NCBI RefSeq assembly: GCF_014779665.1
Contig: NZ_JACXYY010000009.1
Location: forward strand, 124,001-188,000
DNA length: 64,000 nt
Source of the DNA: Nocardioides hwasunensis
Lineage (GTDB): Bacteria > Actinomycetota > Actinomycetes > Propionibacteriales > Nocardioidaceae
Direction of reading: 5' to 3'
The number at the start of each line of letters is the position of its first letter. Within the stretch, counting starts at the first letter, position 1. The position numbers and the translations under genes are program-made. Shown piece by piece: positions 17,197 through 29,200 of the stretch. The notes below the pieces were generated by a model. The model had not been told where the DNA came from and made no database searches. It was given only the letters and a program-made list of their open reading frames with translations.

Positions 17197-18117
17197 ATGG
17201 ACACCCACATCGACTGGCAGAGCGAGCTCGACGCCTCGTTCGGACGCGGTGAGGACGTCGCGGTCCCGAGCTATGTCGGGCGCGGCCGGCGCGCTCTGCG
17301 GCGGCGACGGGCCGCGACGGTGGTGGCCGCAGGCGTGCTCGTGGTCGGCGGTGGCGCCGCGTGGGCCAGCATCCCGGGCAGCGCGCCACGCAGTGACGCC
17401 CCGGTCGCGACCCGGGGGACGTCTGCGGAACGCGAGGCCACTGAGCCGGCCCGCGTTGACCGGGAGGAACGCCGCAGGACGCTGGAGGAGCTGAAGCGCG
17501 CGCAGGAACGGATCGACTTCCTCGGCAACCCCGCGGCGCTCACGCCCGAGGGCCTGATGGCTGCACCCGGGACCACCGTCGTCCTCGAGCGGGTCCACAA
17601 CCCGATGGGCTACCGCGCCGCAGCGGGGTCGTCGATGGCGATCCGCGCGACCTTCAGGGGCCGCGAGACCTACTCGCTGATGGCGCTGACCGGCACTGAC
17701 TCCAGCTCGACCATCAGCGCCCGGGCCACGGGGGACTTCCCGGGCTGGTTGGCCTCGACCGTCGCCACCCAGCGCTCGCTCGACGAGGCCAACGGCGTCG
17801 GTGGCGCCGACGGCACGAGCGACGGAGACGGGGCGGACGGCTGGCTGCGCCTCGATGCCGATGGCAAGGTCGAGGCGGCCCGGTCCGGCGTGGTGGTGGT
17901 CGAGCAGCGCACGAGCGTCGACCTCGCGGACTTCGACCGCGGCGCCGAGGCCTCGGGCGTCGTCCGGCTCGTGGTCGACGGCGACGCGAGGGTCGCTGCC
18001 TACCGCGTCCTGGACTCGCGGCTCGAGGTCATCTCCGGGCCGGGGCACTTCGCCACGCTGACCGACTTCGTCGACTGGGCACGCCAGCAGTACGCCAGCG
18101 GCGAGGGCATGCGGTGA
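17197..18117 (+). CDS. Single-pass membrane protein of unknown function, coupled to a sigma factor gene
   Basis: 306 residues, not recognised as a named family. The N-terminal 38 residues are basic towards a membrane helix (about 41-58, ATVVAAGVLVVGGGAAWASIPG), so the bulk lies outside the cell. The outer part has a Glu/Arg-rich stretch (ERRRTLEELKRAQERIDF) that may be coiled, and a C-terminal globular region. The ATG at 17197 is preceded by a strong GGGGGAAGGA. Its stop overlaps the sigma-factor start (GTGA). A role as membrane partner or regulator of that sigma factor is inference; no zinc anti-sigma HxxxCxxC motif is present. Confidence 0.65.
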   Translation: MDTHIDWQSELDASFGRGEDVAVPSYVGRGRRALRRRRAATVVAAGVLVVGGGAAWASIPGSAPRSDAPVATRGTSAEREATEPARVDREERRRTLEELKRAQERIDFLGNPAALTPEGLMAAPGTTVVLERVHNPMGYRAAAGSSMAIRATFRGRETYSLMALTGTDSSSTISARATGDFPGWLASTVATQRSLDEANGVGGADGTSDGDGADGWLRLDADGKVEAARSGVVVVEQRTSVDLADFDRGAEASGVVRLVVDGDARVAAYRVLDSRLEVISGPGHFATLTDFVDWARQQYASGEGMR

Positions 18118-18605
18118 GGCGCGCCGAGCGCGAGCCGGCGTACACCGAGTTCGTGGCGTCGCGCCAGGCACACCTGCGGCGCATCGCGTACGCGCTGACC
18201 GGCGACTGGCACCGCGCCGAGGACCTGCTGCAGACCGCGCTGACCAAGCTCTACGTCGCGTGGCCGCGGATCCGTCACCAGGGCGGCGAGGAGGCCTACG
18301 TCCGCCAGATCATGGTGCGGGCCAACATCGACGAGTCGCGCCGACCGTGGCGCCGGGAGCGGCCGAGCGACGTCCTGCCGGACCGCCCGGAGGTGGAGCC
18401 CACCGGCCCGGAGGAGCGGTCCGAGCTCTTCGACGCGCTCCACCGGCTGCCCGAGCAGCAGCGCAAGGTCGTCGTCCTGCGTCACTGGCTCGGCCTGTCG
18501 GTGCGCGAGACCGCCGACGAGCTCGGCATCTCCGAGGGCACGGTGAAGAGCCACAGCAGCCGCGGGCTCGCAGCCCTGGAGCAGGTGCTCGCTCCGCACC
18601 GGTAG
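18114..18605 (+). CDS. SigE-family (ECF-like) RNA polymerase sigma factor
   Basis: 163 residues with the two sigma-70 domains of ECF-type factors. Region 2 is YTEFVASRQAHLRRIAYALTGDWHRAEDLLQTALTKLY and region 4 is LPEQQRKVVVLRHWLGLSVRETADELGISEGTVKSHSSRGLAAL. This is the SigE-family actinobacterial subtype (50-group: short linker, no extra domain). It overlaps the preceding membrane-protein gene by 4 bp, so both are made together; the partner precedes the sigma gene, the reverse of the common sigma then anti-sigma order. Convergent with the methyltransferase gene. Confidence 0.88.
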   Translation: MRRAEREPAYTEFVASRQAHLRRIAYALTGDWHRAEDLLQTALTKLYVAWPRIRHQGGEEAYVRQIMVRANIDESRRPWRRERPSDVLPDRPEVEPTGPEERSELFDALHRLPEQQRKVVVLRHWLGLSVRETADELGISEGTVKSHSSRGLAALEQVLAPHR

Positions 18606-18616
18606 GAGCGCAGCGG

Positions 18617-19330
18617 CTAGCCCCGCCAGGCGTCGTCGCCGCCGAGGTCGGCGTAGGCCCGCACCCAGCTGTGCATGGCGATCGCCGCGGCGGCGCTCGC
18701 GTTGATCGAGCGCGTCGAGCCGAACTGGGCGATCGAGAAGGTGCCGTCGCACACCTCGCGCGCCCCCTCCGAGAGCCCAGGACCCTCCTGCCCGAAGAGG
18801 AAGCAGACCCGCTCGGGCAGCTCCATCGTCTCCAGGTGGGACGAGCCCGGCAGGTTGTCGATCCCGAGGAGCCGGACGGGCGGGTCGAGCGAGTGGAGGT
18901 ACGCCGCCAGCGCGGCGGCGTCCGGGTGGTGGCGGACGTGCTGGTAGCGGTCGGTCACCATCGCGCCGCGCCGGTTCCAGCGCCGGTTGCCGACGATGTG
19001 CACCTCGGCGGCCAGGAACGCGTTGGCAGAGCGGACGATCGTGCCGATGTTGAAGTCGTGCTGCCAGTTCTCGATCGCCACGTGGAAGCCGTGCCGTCGG
19101 GTGTCGAGGTCGGCGACGATGGCCGCCATCGACCAGTAGCGGTAGCGGTCGACCACGTTGCGGCGGTCGCCGTCGCGCAGCAGGTCGTGGTCCCAGTGCC
19201 CGCCCTCGGGCAGCGGTCCCTCCCACGGCCCGACGCCCACCTCCGCCGGTCCGTGGGGCATCGGGTCGTAGGGCGCCCGGCGCTCCCCCTCGCGACCCTC
19301 CTCGCCAGCCACCTCGCCGTCAGCCTCCAT
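18617..19330 (-). CDS. SpoU/TrmH-family RNA 2'-O-methyltransferase
   Basis: 237 residues. The SPOUT trefoil-knot motifs are present: NWQHDFNIGTIVRSANAFLAAEVHIVGNRRWNRRGA (motif 1), FLFGQEGPGLSEGA (motif 2) and SIAQFGSTRSINASAAAAIAMHSW (motif 3). These bind S-adenosylmethionine and the target ribose of tRNA or rRNA; the precise nucleotide is not predictable. The acidic N-terminal 30 residues look disordered. The ATG start has TAGAGT 7 nt upstream. Divergent from dedA. Confidence 0.87.
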   Translation of the reverse strand: MEADGEVAGEEGREGERRAPYDPMPHGPAEVGVGPWEGPLPEGGHWDHDLLRDGDRRNVVDRYRYWSMAAIVADLDTRRHGFHVAIENWQHDFNIGTIVRSANAFLAAEVHIVGNRRWNRRGAMVTDRYQHVRHHPDAAALAAYLHSLDPPVRLLGIDNLPGSSHLETMELPERVCFLFGQEGPGLSEGAREVCDGTFSIAQFGSTRSINASAAAAIAMHSWVRAYADLGGDDAWRG

Positions 19331-19337
19331 GGGCAGG

Positions 19338-19343
19338 ACTCTA
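19338..19343 (-). promoter_or_regulatory. Putative -10 box of the methyltransferase gene
   Basis: TAGAGT on the minus strand, 7 nt before the ATG at 19330. Confidence 0.4.
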
Positions 19344-19393
19344 GGCAGTCACGCGGCGCAGCCGAGGAAGCGGGAGGAGGCGGCATCGCTGGC

Positions 19394-19399
19394 TAGGGT
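19394..19399 (+). promoter_or_regulatory. Putative -10 box of dedA
   Basis: TAGGGT, then 7 nt, then the GTG at 19407. Confidence 0.4.
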
Positions 19400-19406
19400 G
19401 GCGCGC

Positions 19407-20099
19407 GTGATCGCACTGTGGGACCTCCCGGCCACCCTCTCCTCGGCGGTGCAGCCGATGCTCCTCGGCATCGACTGGATGGACCCCAACTGGCTGCTCG
19501 ACCGGTTCGGCACCGAGCTGTTCTGGATCAGCCTGGTCATCGTGTTCGTCGAGTGCGGGCTGTTCTTCCCGATCCTGCCGGGCGACACCCTCCTCTTCGC
19601 GCTCGGCCTGTTCATCGCGACCGGACAGCTCGACCTCTTCCCTGGTCCGCACTTCGCGGAGATGCTGATCACGATGGCGGTGCTCGTCGGTGCCGCCTTC
19701 CTGGGCAACGTCGTCGGCTACGAGATCGGCCGCAAGATCGGCCCGCCCCTCTACGAGCGCGACGGCCGCATCATCAAGCGCAAGTACTTCGACCAGACCA
19801 CGGCGTTCTTCGACCGCCACGGCAACAAGGCGCTGGTCATCGGCCGGTTCGTCCCGTTCGTGCGGACCTACATCACCGTCGTGGCCGGCGTGACCCGGAT
19901 GGAGCGGCACCGCTTCTTCCTCTGGAGCCTCGTCGGAGCCCTTCTCTGGGTGGTCTCGATCTGCCTGCTCGGCTTCTTCCTGGGTGACGCCTTCCCCCAC
20001 CTCGCCGAGAGCATCGACAAGCTCATCATCGTGATCGTGGCGTTCTCGCTGATCCCGATCGCCATCGAGTGGTGGCGACACCGACGCTCCGAGGAGTAG
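19407..20099 (+). CDS. DedA-family membrane protein
   Basis: About 230 residues with 5-6 membrane segments. It has the DedA (SNARE-associated/VTT) signature: FVECGLFFPILPGDTLLFALGLF, FLGNVVGYEIGRKIG, and GRFVPFVRTYITVVAGVTRM with the conserved arginines. DedA proteins are linked to undecaprenyl-phosphate or phospholipid flipping and membrane homeostasis. The GTG at 19407 is favoured because a TAGGGT box lies 7 nt upstream; longer readings would overlap the divergent methyltransferase start. Followed by a hairpin at 20106-20131. Confidence 0.9.
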   Translation: MIALWDLPATLSSAVQPMLLGIDWMDPNWLLDRFGTELFWISLVIVFVECGLFFPILPGDTLLFALGLFIATGQLDLFPGPHFAEMLITMAVLVGAAFLGNVVGYEIGRKIGPPLYERDGRIIKRKYFDQTTAFFDRHGNKALVIGRFVPFVRTYITVVAGVTRMERHRFFLWSLVGALLWVVSICLLGFFLGDAFPHLAESIDKLIIVIVAFSLIPIAIEWWRHRRSEE

Positions 20100-20105
20100 C
20101 CCTGC

Positions 20106-20131
20106 GGGAGAGAACTTGGTCGAACTCTCCC
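20106..20131 (+). terminator. Hairpin after dedA
   Basis: Arms GGGAGAG (20106-20112) and CTCTCCC (20125-20131) with a 12-nt loop, just behind the dedA stop. Confidence 0.45.
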
Positions 20132-20252
20132 CAACCCACCAGCCCTCCCTTATCGTGTTGCCCACTTGTTACCGACTTGGGGCACTCCTGTGGGGGGAGT
20201 GGCGGTCATGGTGTCGCCGCTCGGGGAGGCCTCGCACACGCGAAGGACCACC

Positions 20253-23200
20253 ATGCCGGGTGTTCGGACCCCTCTTTCCTCGTTGCTGCGCATCGCTGCC
20301 GCACTCGTCCTCGTCGGGGTGAGCCTGGCCCTCACGGTGGTGGTGCCGGCCGATCGTGCCGATGCCGCCGTGATCCGCCCCTTCACCCCGGTCTTCTCCC
20401 AGCAGACCAACGGGTCGATCCAGATCACCGGCAACGTCGTGATGAGCTGCGGCGCCGCGACCACCTGTGCGCAGACGCTCAACGGCACGGTCTCCGGCAG
20501 CAACAACAACTTCACGATGGTGCCCCTCGACGTCGACAACGACGCGAGCACGACCCGGTCCTCCTCGGCCGACCTGGCCATCCCCACCGGCAGCCGGGTG
20601 CTCTATGCCGGCCTGTTCTGGGGAGGCGCCCGCACCGCCGGCACCGGAGGGGTGGCCGCCACGGGCACCGCTGAGAACATCAGGTTCCGCACACCGGGTG
20701 CGACCGGCTACACGACGCTCACTGCAGACCGGATCGACAACCAGACCACCGGCAACCTCGACTACTCGGCCTACAAGAACGTCACCAGCCAGGTGCAGGC
20801 CGCCGGCAACGGCACCTACTGGGGAGCCGACATCGTGGGCGCCACGGGTGTCGACCGCTACGCCGCATGGAGCCTCGTCGTCGCCGTCGAGGACCCCAAC
20901 GCGCCCCTGCGCGACCTCACCGTCTTCAGCGGCTACGCCACCGTCACCAACAACGACGTCATCGACACCTCCATCTCGGGCTTCCTGGCCCCTCCGTTCG
21001 GCGCGGTCGGCGCCAAGTTCGGCGGCGTGACCTACGAGGGCGACCAGGGCATCACGGGTGACTACTTCCAGGTCAACAGCACCCGTCTCGCCGACGCGCT
21101 GAGCCCGTCGGCCAACTTCTTCGCCAGCCGGGTCTCCGCCAACGGGCAGAACATCACCAGCCGCAACCCGTCGTCGGTCAACACCCTCGGTGTCGACGCC
21201 AAGGTGATCGACGCTCCGGGCGTGCTGCCGAACGGCGCGACGTCGGCCAACCTGCGCTTCGCCACCAGCGGCGACTTCTACTACCCCGCGGCGCTGACCA
21301 CCCAGATCGACCTCTACGCACCCAACATCCAGGGCACCAAGTCCGTCACCAACCTCTCCGGCAACAGCCCCGCCAAGATCGGCGACGTCCTGGAGTACTC
21401 CATGACGTTCAGCAACACCGGCGACGACCCCGCCTCCAACGCCGTCGTCTCGGACCCGATCCCGGCGAACACGACCTTCGTGCCGGGCTCGATCAGGGTG
21501 AGCGCCGGCGCCAACCAGGGCACCAAGACCGACGGCGCCGACGGCGACCAGGGTGAGTACGTCGCCGGCAGCCGCACGGTGCGCGTGCGCGTCGGCACCG
21601 GTGCGACCGGCGCCACCACCACACCTGTGTCCGGCGGCCGGATGATCCCCGGCAACACCACGACGGTCGTGTTCCGGGTGCGGGTGAACGCGGAGGCGGC
21701 CGGCACGACGCTGGCCAACACCGCGGCGCTGGCCTACACCGCCGAGACCATCGGCCGCACCTACACCTACCAGACCGCCGAGGTCACCACGCCGGTCGCC
21801 GACGAGGCCGACGTGTCGATCACCAAGACCGGGGCGCCCGACCCCGTGGCGGCCGGCGGCAACGTCACCTACACGCTGTCCGTCCGCAACGACGGCCCGA
21901 ACGCAGCGGCCGGGGTGCAGGTCGTCGACACCCTGCCGGCCGGGGTCACCTACGTCTCGAGCAACCCGTCGGCGGGCAGCTGCAGCATCGCGGGTCAGAC
22001 CCTGACGTGCGGGCTCGGGACGATCGCCAACCAGGCCACCAGCACGGTGTCGGTCGTCGTGCGCGTGCCACCGGACTCCGACGCGACCTCGCTCACCAAC
22101 GTCGCGCGGGTGAGCGCGACGACCTCGGACCCCAACCCCACCAACAACAACACCTCGGCGACCACCACCGTCGTGCGCCAGGCCGACATGGCGGTGACGA
22201 AGTCGGCGTCGCCGACCAACCCAGTGCCGGGCACCAACGTGACCTACACGCTGGTCGCGACCAACAACGGCGCGTCGCGCGCCAACGACGTCGTCGTGAC
22301 GGACACGCTCCCCTCCGCCCTCGTCGTGCGCTCCGCGAACAGTGCCCAGGGCCCCTGCACGATCACCGGCAGCCAGATCTCCTGCGCGGTGGGTGGCGTC
22401 GCGCCGAGCCAGTCCGTCACGGTGACGATCGTGGCGACCGTGCCGGCCAACGCCGCCTCGGCGACGCTCACCAACACCGGCCGCGTCGGCTCCAGCACCC
22501 CGGACCCCACGCCTGCCAACAACTCGGCGACGGCGGCGATCACTCCCGCCGCTCCCAGCACCGACCTCGCCGTCACCAAGGAGCTCGTGACCCCGGCGAT
22601 CGTCGCGGGGCGACCGGTGCAGTACCTCGTGACCGTCACCAACAACGGTCCCTCCGACGCCACCGGGGTCACGGTGGCCGACGCCGTCCCGGCGAACCTG
22701 TCCGGCATCTCCGCGACCAGTGGGTCCGGGACGTGCACGGTCACCGGCCAGAACGTGTCGTGCCTCGTCGGCGCGTTGGCATCCGGCGCCTCCGTGCAGG
22801 TCAGGATCGGAGCACAGCTCGCGCCCGGCGCCAGCGGCCGACTGGTCAACACCGCCACCGTGTCGTCCACGACCAGCGACCCGGCTCCAGGGAACAACTC
22901 CTCCACCTCCGACCAGCCGATCACCACCAGCGCCGACCTCGCCGTCACCAAGACCGCCGCGCCGGTCGTCGACGGTGAGATCGCGACGTACACGATCGTC
23001 GTGACGAACAACGGGCCGTCCGTCGCGCAGTCCGTCACGATCTCCGACACGATCCCCGCGCCGCTGACCTACGTGGACTCCTCACCGGCCGGACAGTGCG
23101 CCTATGCAGCCGCCACGACCACCGTCACCTGCGGGGTCGGCACGATCCCCGTCGGCGGGACCGCGACCGTGACGGTGCGCGCCCGGACACCGGGCGACGG

Positions 23201-26200
23201 GAGCGGCCGCGGAGTGGCCAACACCGCCACCGCGACCTCCCCGACGCCGGACCCGAACACCGACAACAACTCGGCGACGTACACGCTGCCCACCACCTCG
23301 CAGGCCGACGTGGCCCTGACCAAGACCGTGTCGCCCAACCCGGTCGTGGCCGGCCAGACCGTCACCTGGACCCTGACCGCCCGCAACAACGGCCCGTCGC
23401 AGGCCACCGGTGTCCGGATCGCCGACACCGTGCCGGCAAGAGTCACGGGCGTCACCGCGAGCAGCCCCAGCGGGAGCTGCGCCGCCACGGCGGGCAACAA
23501 CGTCTCGTGCACCACCCCGACCCTGGCGAGCGGCGCGACCTTCGTCGTCACGGTCGCCGGGACCGTCCTGCCCGGCGCCGATGCGGGCGCGCTGACCAAC
23601 GCGGCCAACGTGACGGCGACGACGCCGGTCGACCCCTCCCCCGACAACAACTCCGCCAGCGCGACCACCGAGGTGGTCACTCGTGCGGACGTCTCGGTGG
23701 TCAAGGGGGGCCCGGCCACGGCCGTCGCCGGCAGCACGGCCGACTGGACCATGCGGGTGCGCAACAGCGGCCCGTCGACGGCCCAGGCCGTGATCCTCAC
23801 CGACGCGCTCCCCACGGGGGTCTCCTTCGTGAGCGCGACCAGCACCCCCGCCGGCGTCACCTGCACCGCGGCCGACGGCCAGGTGACCTGCCCGATCGGG
23901 AGCCTGGCACCCGGCGCCGAGGTGCTGGTGACGGTCCGCGGCGCGATCGGATCGGGCATCCCGGCCGGGACCACGCTGGCCAACACCAGCGGCGTCACCT
24001 CGACCACGACCGACCCGACGCCCGGCAACAACTCCTCGGGCCACTCGCTGACCACGACGGCGTCGTCCGACCTCAGGATCGCCAAGACTGCCGAGCCGGC
24101 GACCCTGGTCCCCGGCGCCGAGGCCGTCTACACCCTCGCGGTCACGAACGGCGGACTGTCGGACGCCCGCGGCGTCGTGGTGACCGACACGCTCGACGGC
24201 GCGCTCACCCTTCGTGAGGCGACCATCGAGGGAGGCACGTGCTCCGTCAGCGGCCAGGTCGTGACCTGCACCCGCGCGGTGCTGCCGGTCGACGCGGTGG
24301 CCAACGTGCGCATCCGTGCGCTCGTCGCCGCCGACCGGTCGACGGCCGTCGCCAACACCGGCTCGGTGAGCAGCACCACCACCGACCCCACCCCGGGGAA
24401 CAACACCAGCACGATCAGCAGCCCGGTCTCGCCGCGAGCGGACCTCCAGGTCATCAAGACCGCCTCCGCCTCGCAGATCGCCGCCGGGGCGGGGGTGACC
24501 TACACCCTCACGGTCGTCAACAACGGCCCGTCGAGCGCGACCGCCGCGACCGTGAGCGACACCCTGCCCGCCGGGATCGTCCCGGCAGCTGCGACGACGA
24601 CTGCCGGCACCTGCACCGTCACCGGTCAGGCGGTGAGCTGCGCCTTGGGCACGGTCGTGCCCGGATCCCCCGTGACCGTCACCATCACTGCCGGCACCAG
24701 CCCCGACGCCGGCACCGGCACACGCACCAACACCGCGACCGTCGCCTCGACCACCGCCGACTCCGATCCCGACAACAACAGCAGCTCGGTCGCGGTGGAC
24801 GTCGTCGCCGAGGCCGACGTGCGCGTCACGAAGAACGCCGGGGCGGACAGCTTCGTGCCCGGCGGCACGGTCAGCTGGAGCATCGTGGTCAACAACGCCG
24901 GGCCGTCCACGGCTCGCGGCATCGTCGTCACCGACACGGTGCCCGAGGGCGTGACGGTCACGCGCGCCTTCCACGGCACCGCGAGTGCGTGCGACGTCAG
25001 CGGCCGGCAGGTCACCTGCAACCTGGGCGACCGGGCACCCGGCCAGCGGGTCGTCACGATCACCGGGACCCTGGCGTCGGGCTACGCCGCCACGACGCTC
25101 GACAACACCGCGCGCGCCAGCACGACGTCGCCGGACCCCACCCCCAGCAACAACACGGACTCCTCGACCACGCCCATCTCGCGCCTGACCGACCTCGAGA
25201 TCATCAAGACGGTGTCTCCGGAGAACCCGGTCGCCGGCCAGCGGGTCACCTACACGCTGTCGGCCTACAACAACGGTCCCTCCGACGCGCTGAACCCGCA
25301 GTTCATCGACCAGCTGCCGGCCGGCCTGACCAACGTCGTGGTCAACCGGCCGACCCTGGAGGGCACCCCGGCGACGGCGGAGTGCGAGCTGCGACAGCCG
25401 GTCAGCCCCGGCACGTCGGACAACCCGACCGCCCCGACGGTGTTCTGCAACGGTCCGGTGTTCCGTGCCGGCCTGCCGGCGCGGGTGATCGGCTCGATCG
25501 AGGCGACGGTCGCGCCGGGCTTCACCGGCTCGCTCACCAACACGGCGCGGATCAGCTCCGACACCATCGACACGGTCTCGGCCAACAACGAGTCGACGGT
25601 GACCTCGCAGGTCTCCTCGGGTGCCGACCTGTCGATCACCAAGACCGTCACCCCGGCGACGCCGGTCCCCGGCCAGCCCGTCACCTGGACCCTCACCGCC
25701 CGCAACGACGGCCCCTCGGTGGCCCGCAACGTCGTCGTGCGCGACGACGTCGACGACGCCATCACCGGCCTCACCGCGACCACCGGCTCCACACCCAACC
25801 CCTGCACCATCGCCACCGGCAACGACGTCACCTGCGCCATCGGCAACCTGCAGCCCGGAGCCACGGTCACGATCACCCTCACCGGCGGCCTCCCTCCGGG
25901 GTTCGCCGGCGCCCTGGACAACACTGCCAGCATCAGCTCACCCACCACCGACCCCGACCTCGCCAACAACACCGCGAGCGCGAACACGACCCCGTCCGGT
26001 CGCGCGGACGTGTCGATCACCAAGACCGTGACCCCCGCGACGCCGATCCCGGGGCAGCCCGTCACCTGGACCCTCACCGCCCGCAACGACGGCCCCTCGG
26101 TGGCCCGCAACGTCGTCGTGCGCGACGACGTCGACGACGCCATCACCGGCCTCACCGCGACCACCGGCTCCACACCCAACCCCTGCACCATCGCCACCGG

Positions 26201-29200
26201 CAACGACGTCACCTGCACCATCGGCGACCTCGCCGCCGGGACCACGGTCACCGTCACCCTCACCGGCGGTCTCCCAGCGGGATTCACCGGCAGCCTGGAC
26301 AACACCGCCACCGTCAGCTCGCCGACCGACACCACGCCCGGCAACAACTCCGCCAGCGCCAACACGACCCCGACGCCCCGCGCGGACGTGGGCATCACCA
26401 AGTCGGTGATCCCGCTGCGGCCGGTGCCCGGCCAGCCGGTGACCTACACCCTCGTCGTCACCAACAGTGGCCCGTCGGTCGCACGCAACGTCACCGTCAA
26501 CGACCCGGTGCCCGGCGCGCTGACGGCAGTCACCGCGACCACCGGAGGCACGCCGAACCGGTGCAGCGTCGACGGGAGCAACGTCGTCGCCTGCGGGCTC
26601 GGCGACCTCCCGCCGAGCTCGAGCGTGACGATCACGATCGGCGGCAACCTCCCGCCGGGCTTCACCGGCGACCTGGTCAACACCGCGACGGTCGCCTCAC
26701 CGACCGACATCACGCCGGGCAACAACACCGCGACCGCCAGCGGCACGACTGCGCCGCAGGCCGACGTCTCGATCAGCAAGGCCCTCTCGCCCACGGCCCC
26801 GGTGCCCGGCCAGGACGTGACCTACACGCTGGTGGTCACCAACAACGGCCCGTCCGTCGCGCGCGGCGTGACGATGCACGACGACCTCGCCGACGCCCTC
26901 ACCGGCCTCCGCGTCACCACCAACCGGGCCGGAAACCCGTGCACCGTCGCCGCGGGCAACGACGTGACCTGCTCGTTCGGCGACCTCGCCGCGAGCGGTC
27001 CCGGATCGAGCGTCGTGGTCACCATCGTCGGAGGCCTGCCGGCCTCCTACACCGGAGCGCTGAACAACACCGCGTCCGTGGACTCCGTCACCGACAGCAC
27101 ACCCGCCAACAACTCCGCGACCGCCAACGGCACTGCGGCTCCGCGTGCCGATGTCTCGGTCACCAACTCACTGTCGCCCAACCCGCCCGTGCCCGGTCAG
27201 CCCGTGACGTACACGATCGTGGTCACCAACAACGGACCCTCCGTGGCTCGTGACGTGGTCATGCGCAACGACGTGAACGACGACCTCACGGGGCTGACCG
27301 CGAGCGGCGCGTGCGCCATCGCCGCCGGCAACGACGTGACCTGCAACCTCGGTGACCTCGCACCGGGCGCGAGCATCACGATCACCCTCACCGGCGGCCT
27401 GCCCGCCGGCTTCACCGGACCGCTCACCAACACGGCCACCGTGTCCTCGTCGACGACCGACACCAACCTGTCGAACAACACGGCGGATGCCAACGCCACG
27501 GCCGACGCGCGGGCCAACGTGTCGATCTCCAAGGTGCTCGCACCGTCCTCCCCGATCCCGGGCCGTGACGTGCGCTGGACCGTCGTCGTCTCCAACGCGG
27601 GGCCGTCGGTCGCACGCAACGTCGTCGTGCGCGACGACGTCGTCGACGCGATCACCGGTCTCACCGCGAGCACCGGCGCCACGCCCGATCCGTGCACGAT
27701 CGCCGCGGGCAACGACGTCACCTGCGCCCTGGGCGATCTCGCGCCGGGCACCACCACGACCATCACGCTCACCGGTGGCCTGCCGGCCGGCTTCACCGGC
27801 GCGCTGGCCAACACCGCGACGGTGAGCTCACCGACCGACACCACCCCGGGCAACAACAGCGCGACCGTGACCGGCAACGCCGCCGCCAACGCCAACGTCG
27901 GCATCTCCAAGACGGTGCAGCCGAGCAACCCGGTGCCCGGTCAGGAGGTCACCTGGACCGTCGTCGTCGGCAACACCGGCCCCTCCGTCGCCCGCACCGT
28001 CGTCGTCCGTGACGACGTCAACGACGCGATCACCGGCCTGACCGTGACCGGCGGCCCCTGCACCATCGCAGCGGGGAACGACGTCACGTGCGAGCTGGGC
28101 GACATGGCACCCGGCGACCAGGTGGTCCTGACCCTGAGAGGCGACGTGCCGGCCGGCTTCACCGGCGAGCTCAGCAACACCGCGACGGTCAGCTCGCCGA
28201 CCGACGACACGCCTGCCAACAACTCCTCGACAGCCAGCCCGACGACCGCGCCGGGTGCCGACCTGTCGATCACCAAGACCGCCTCGCCGACCGCCCCGGT
28301 GCCGGGCCAGGACATCACCTGGACCCTCACGGTCACCAACGCAGGCCCCTCTGTGGCACAGGCCGTCGTGATCACCGACGACGTCAACGGCGCTCTGACC
28401 GACGTGACGGCCAGCGGCCCGTGCACGGTCGGGCCCGACAACGAGGTCACCTGCAACCTCGGCGACATCGGGGTCGACGGCGCAGATGCGACACGCACGG
28501 TCACGATCACCGGCCGCGTGCCGGCCGACTACAGCGGCGACCTCGGCAACACCGCGACGGTGTCGTCCCCGACGCCGGACGCCAACCCGGCGAACAACAC
28601 CTCCTCGACGGACGCCACCGCCGAACCGGCGGCCGACGTGTCGATCACCAAGACCGCCGCTCCGTCCAACCCCGTCCCGGGCCGCGGCACGACGTGGACG
28701 GTCACGGTGACGAACGCCGGCCCGTCGGTGGCCACCGACGTCGTCGTCCGCGACGACGTCGCCGACGCGATCACCGACCTGACCGCCAGCGCGGACCGCA
28801 CGCCGAACCCGTGCTCGATCGCTGCCGGCAACGACGTCACGTGCCAGGTCGGCACACTCGGGGTCGGAGACTCCGTGACGGTGACGATCACCGGCGGGGT
28901 GCCCTCCGGATTCACCGGCGACCTCGTCAACACCGCGACGGTCTCCTCGCCGGTCGACGACACCCCGGGCAACAACAGCGCCACCACCCGTGGCGCGGCC
29001 CAGCCGCAGGCCGATGTGTCGATCACCAAGACCGCGACGCCGGTCGTCCCGGTGCCCGGGCGCGACGTGACGTGGACACTCGTGGTCGCCAACAGCGGAC
29101 CGTCGATCGCCCGCGACGTGGTCGTCACCGACGACGTGCTCGACGCCATCACCGACCTCAGCGCCAGCGCACCCTGCACCGTCGCGATCGGCAACGTGGT

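Noticed and set aside
24239..27253. 1004-codon second plus frame inside the giant gene
   Set aside because: Its translation is Arg/His-rich and mirrors the DUF11 repeats. It is a frame-shifted shadow, not a nested gene.
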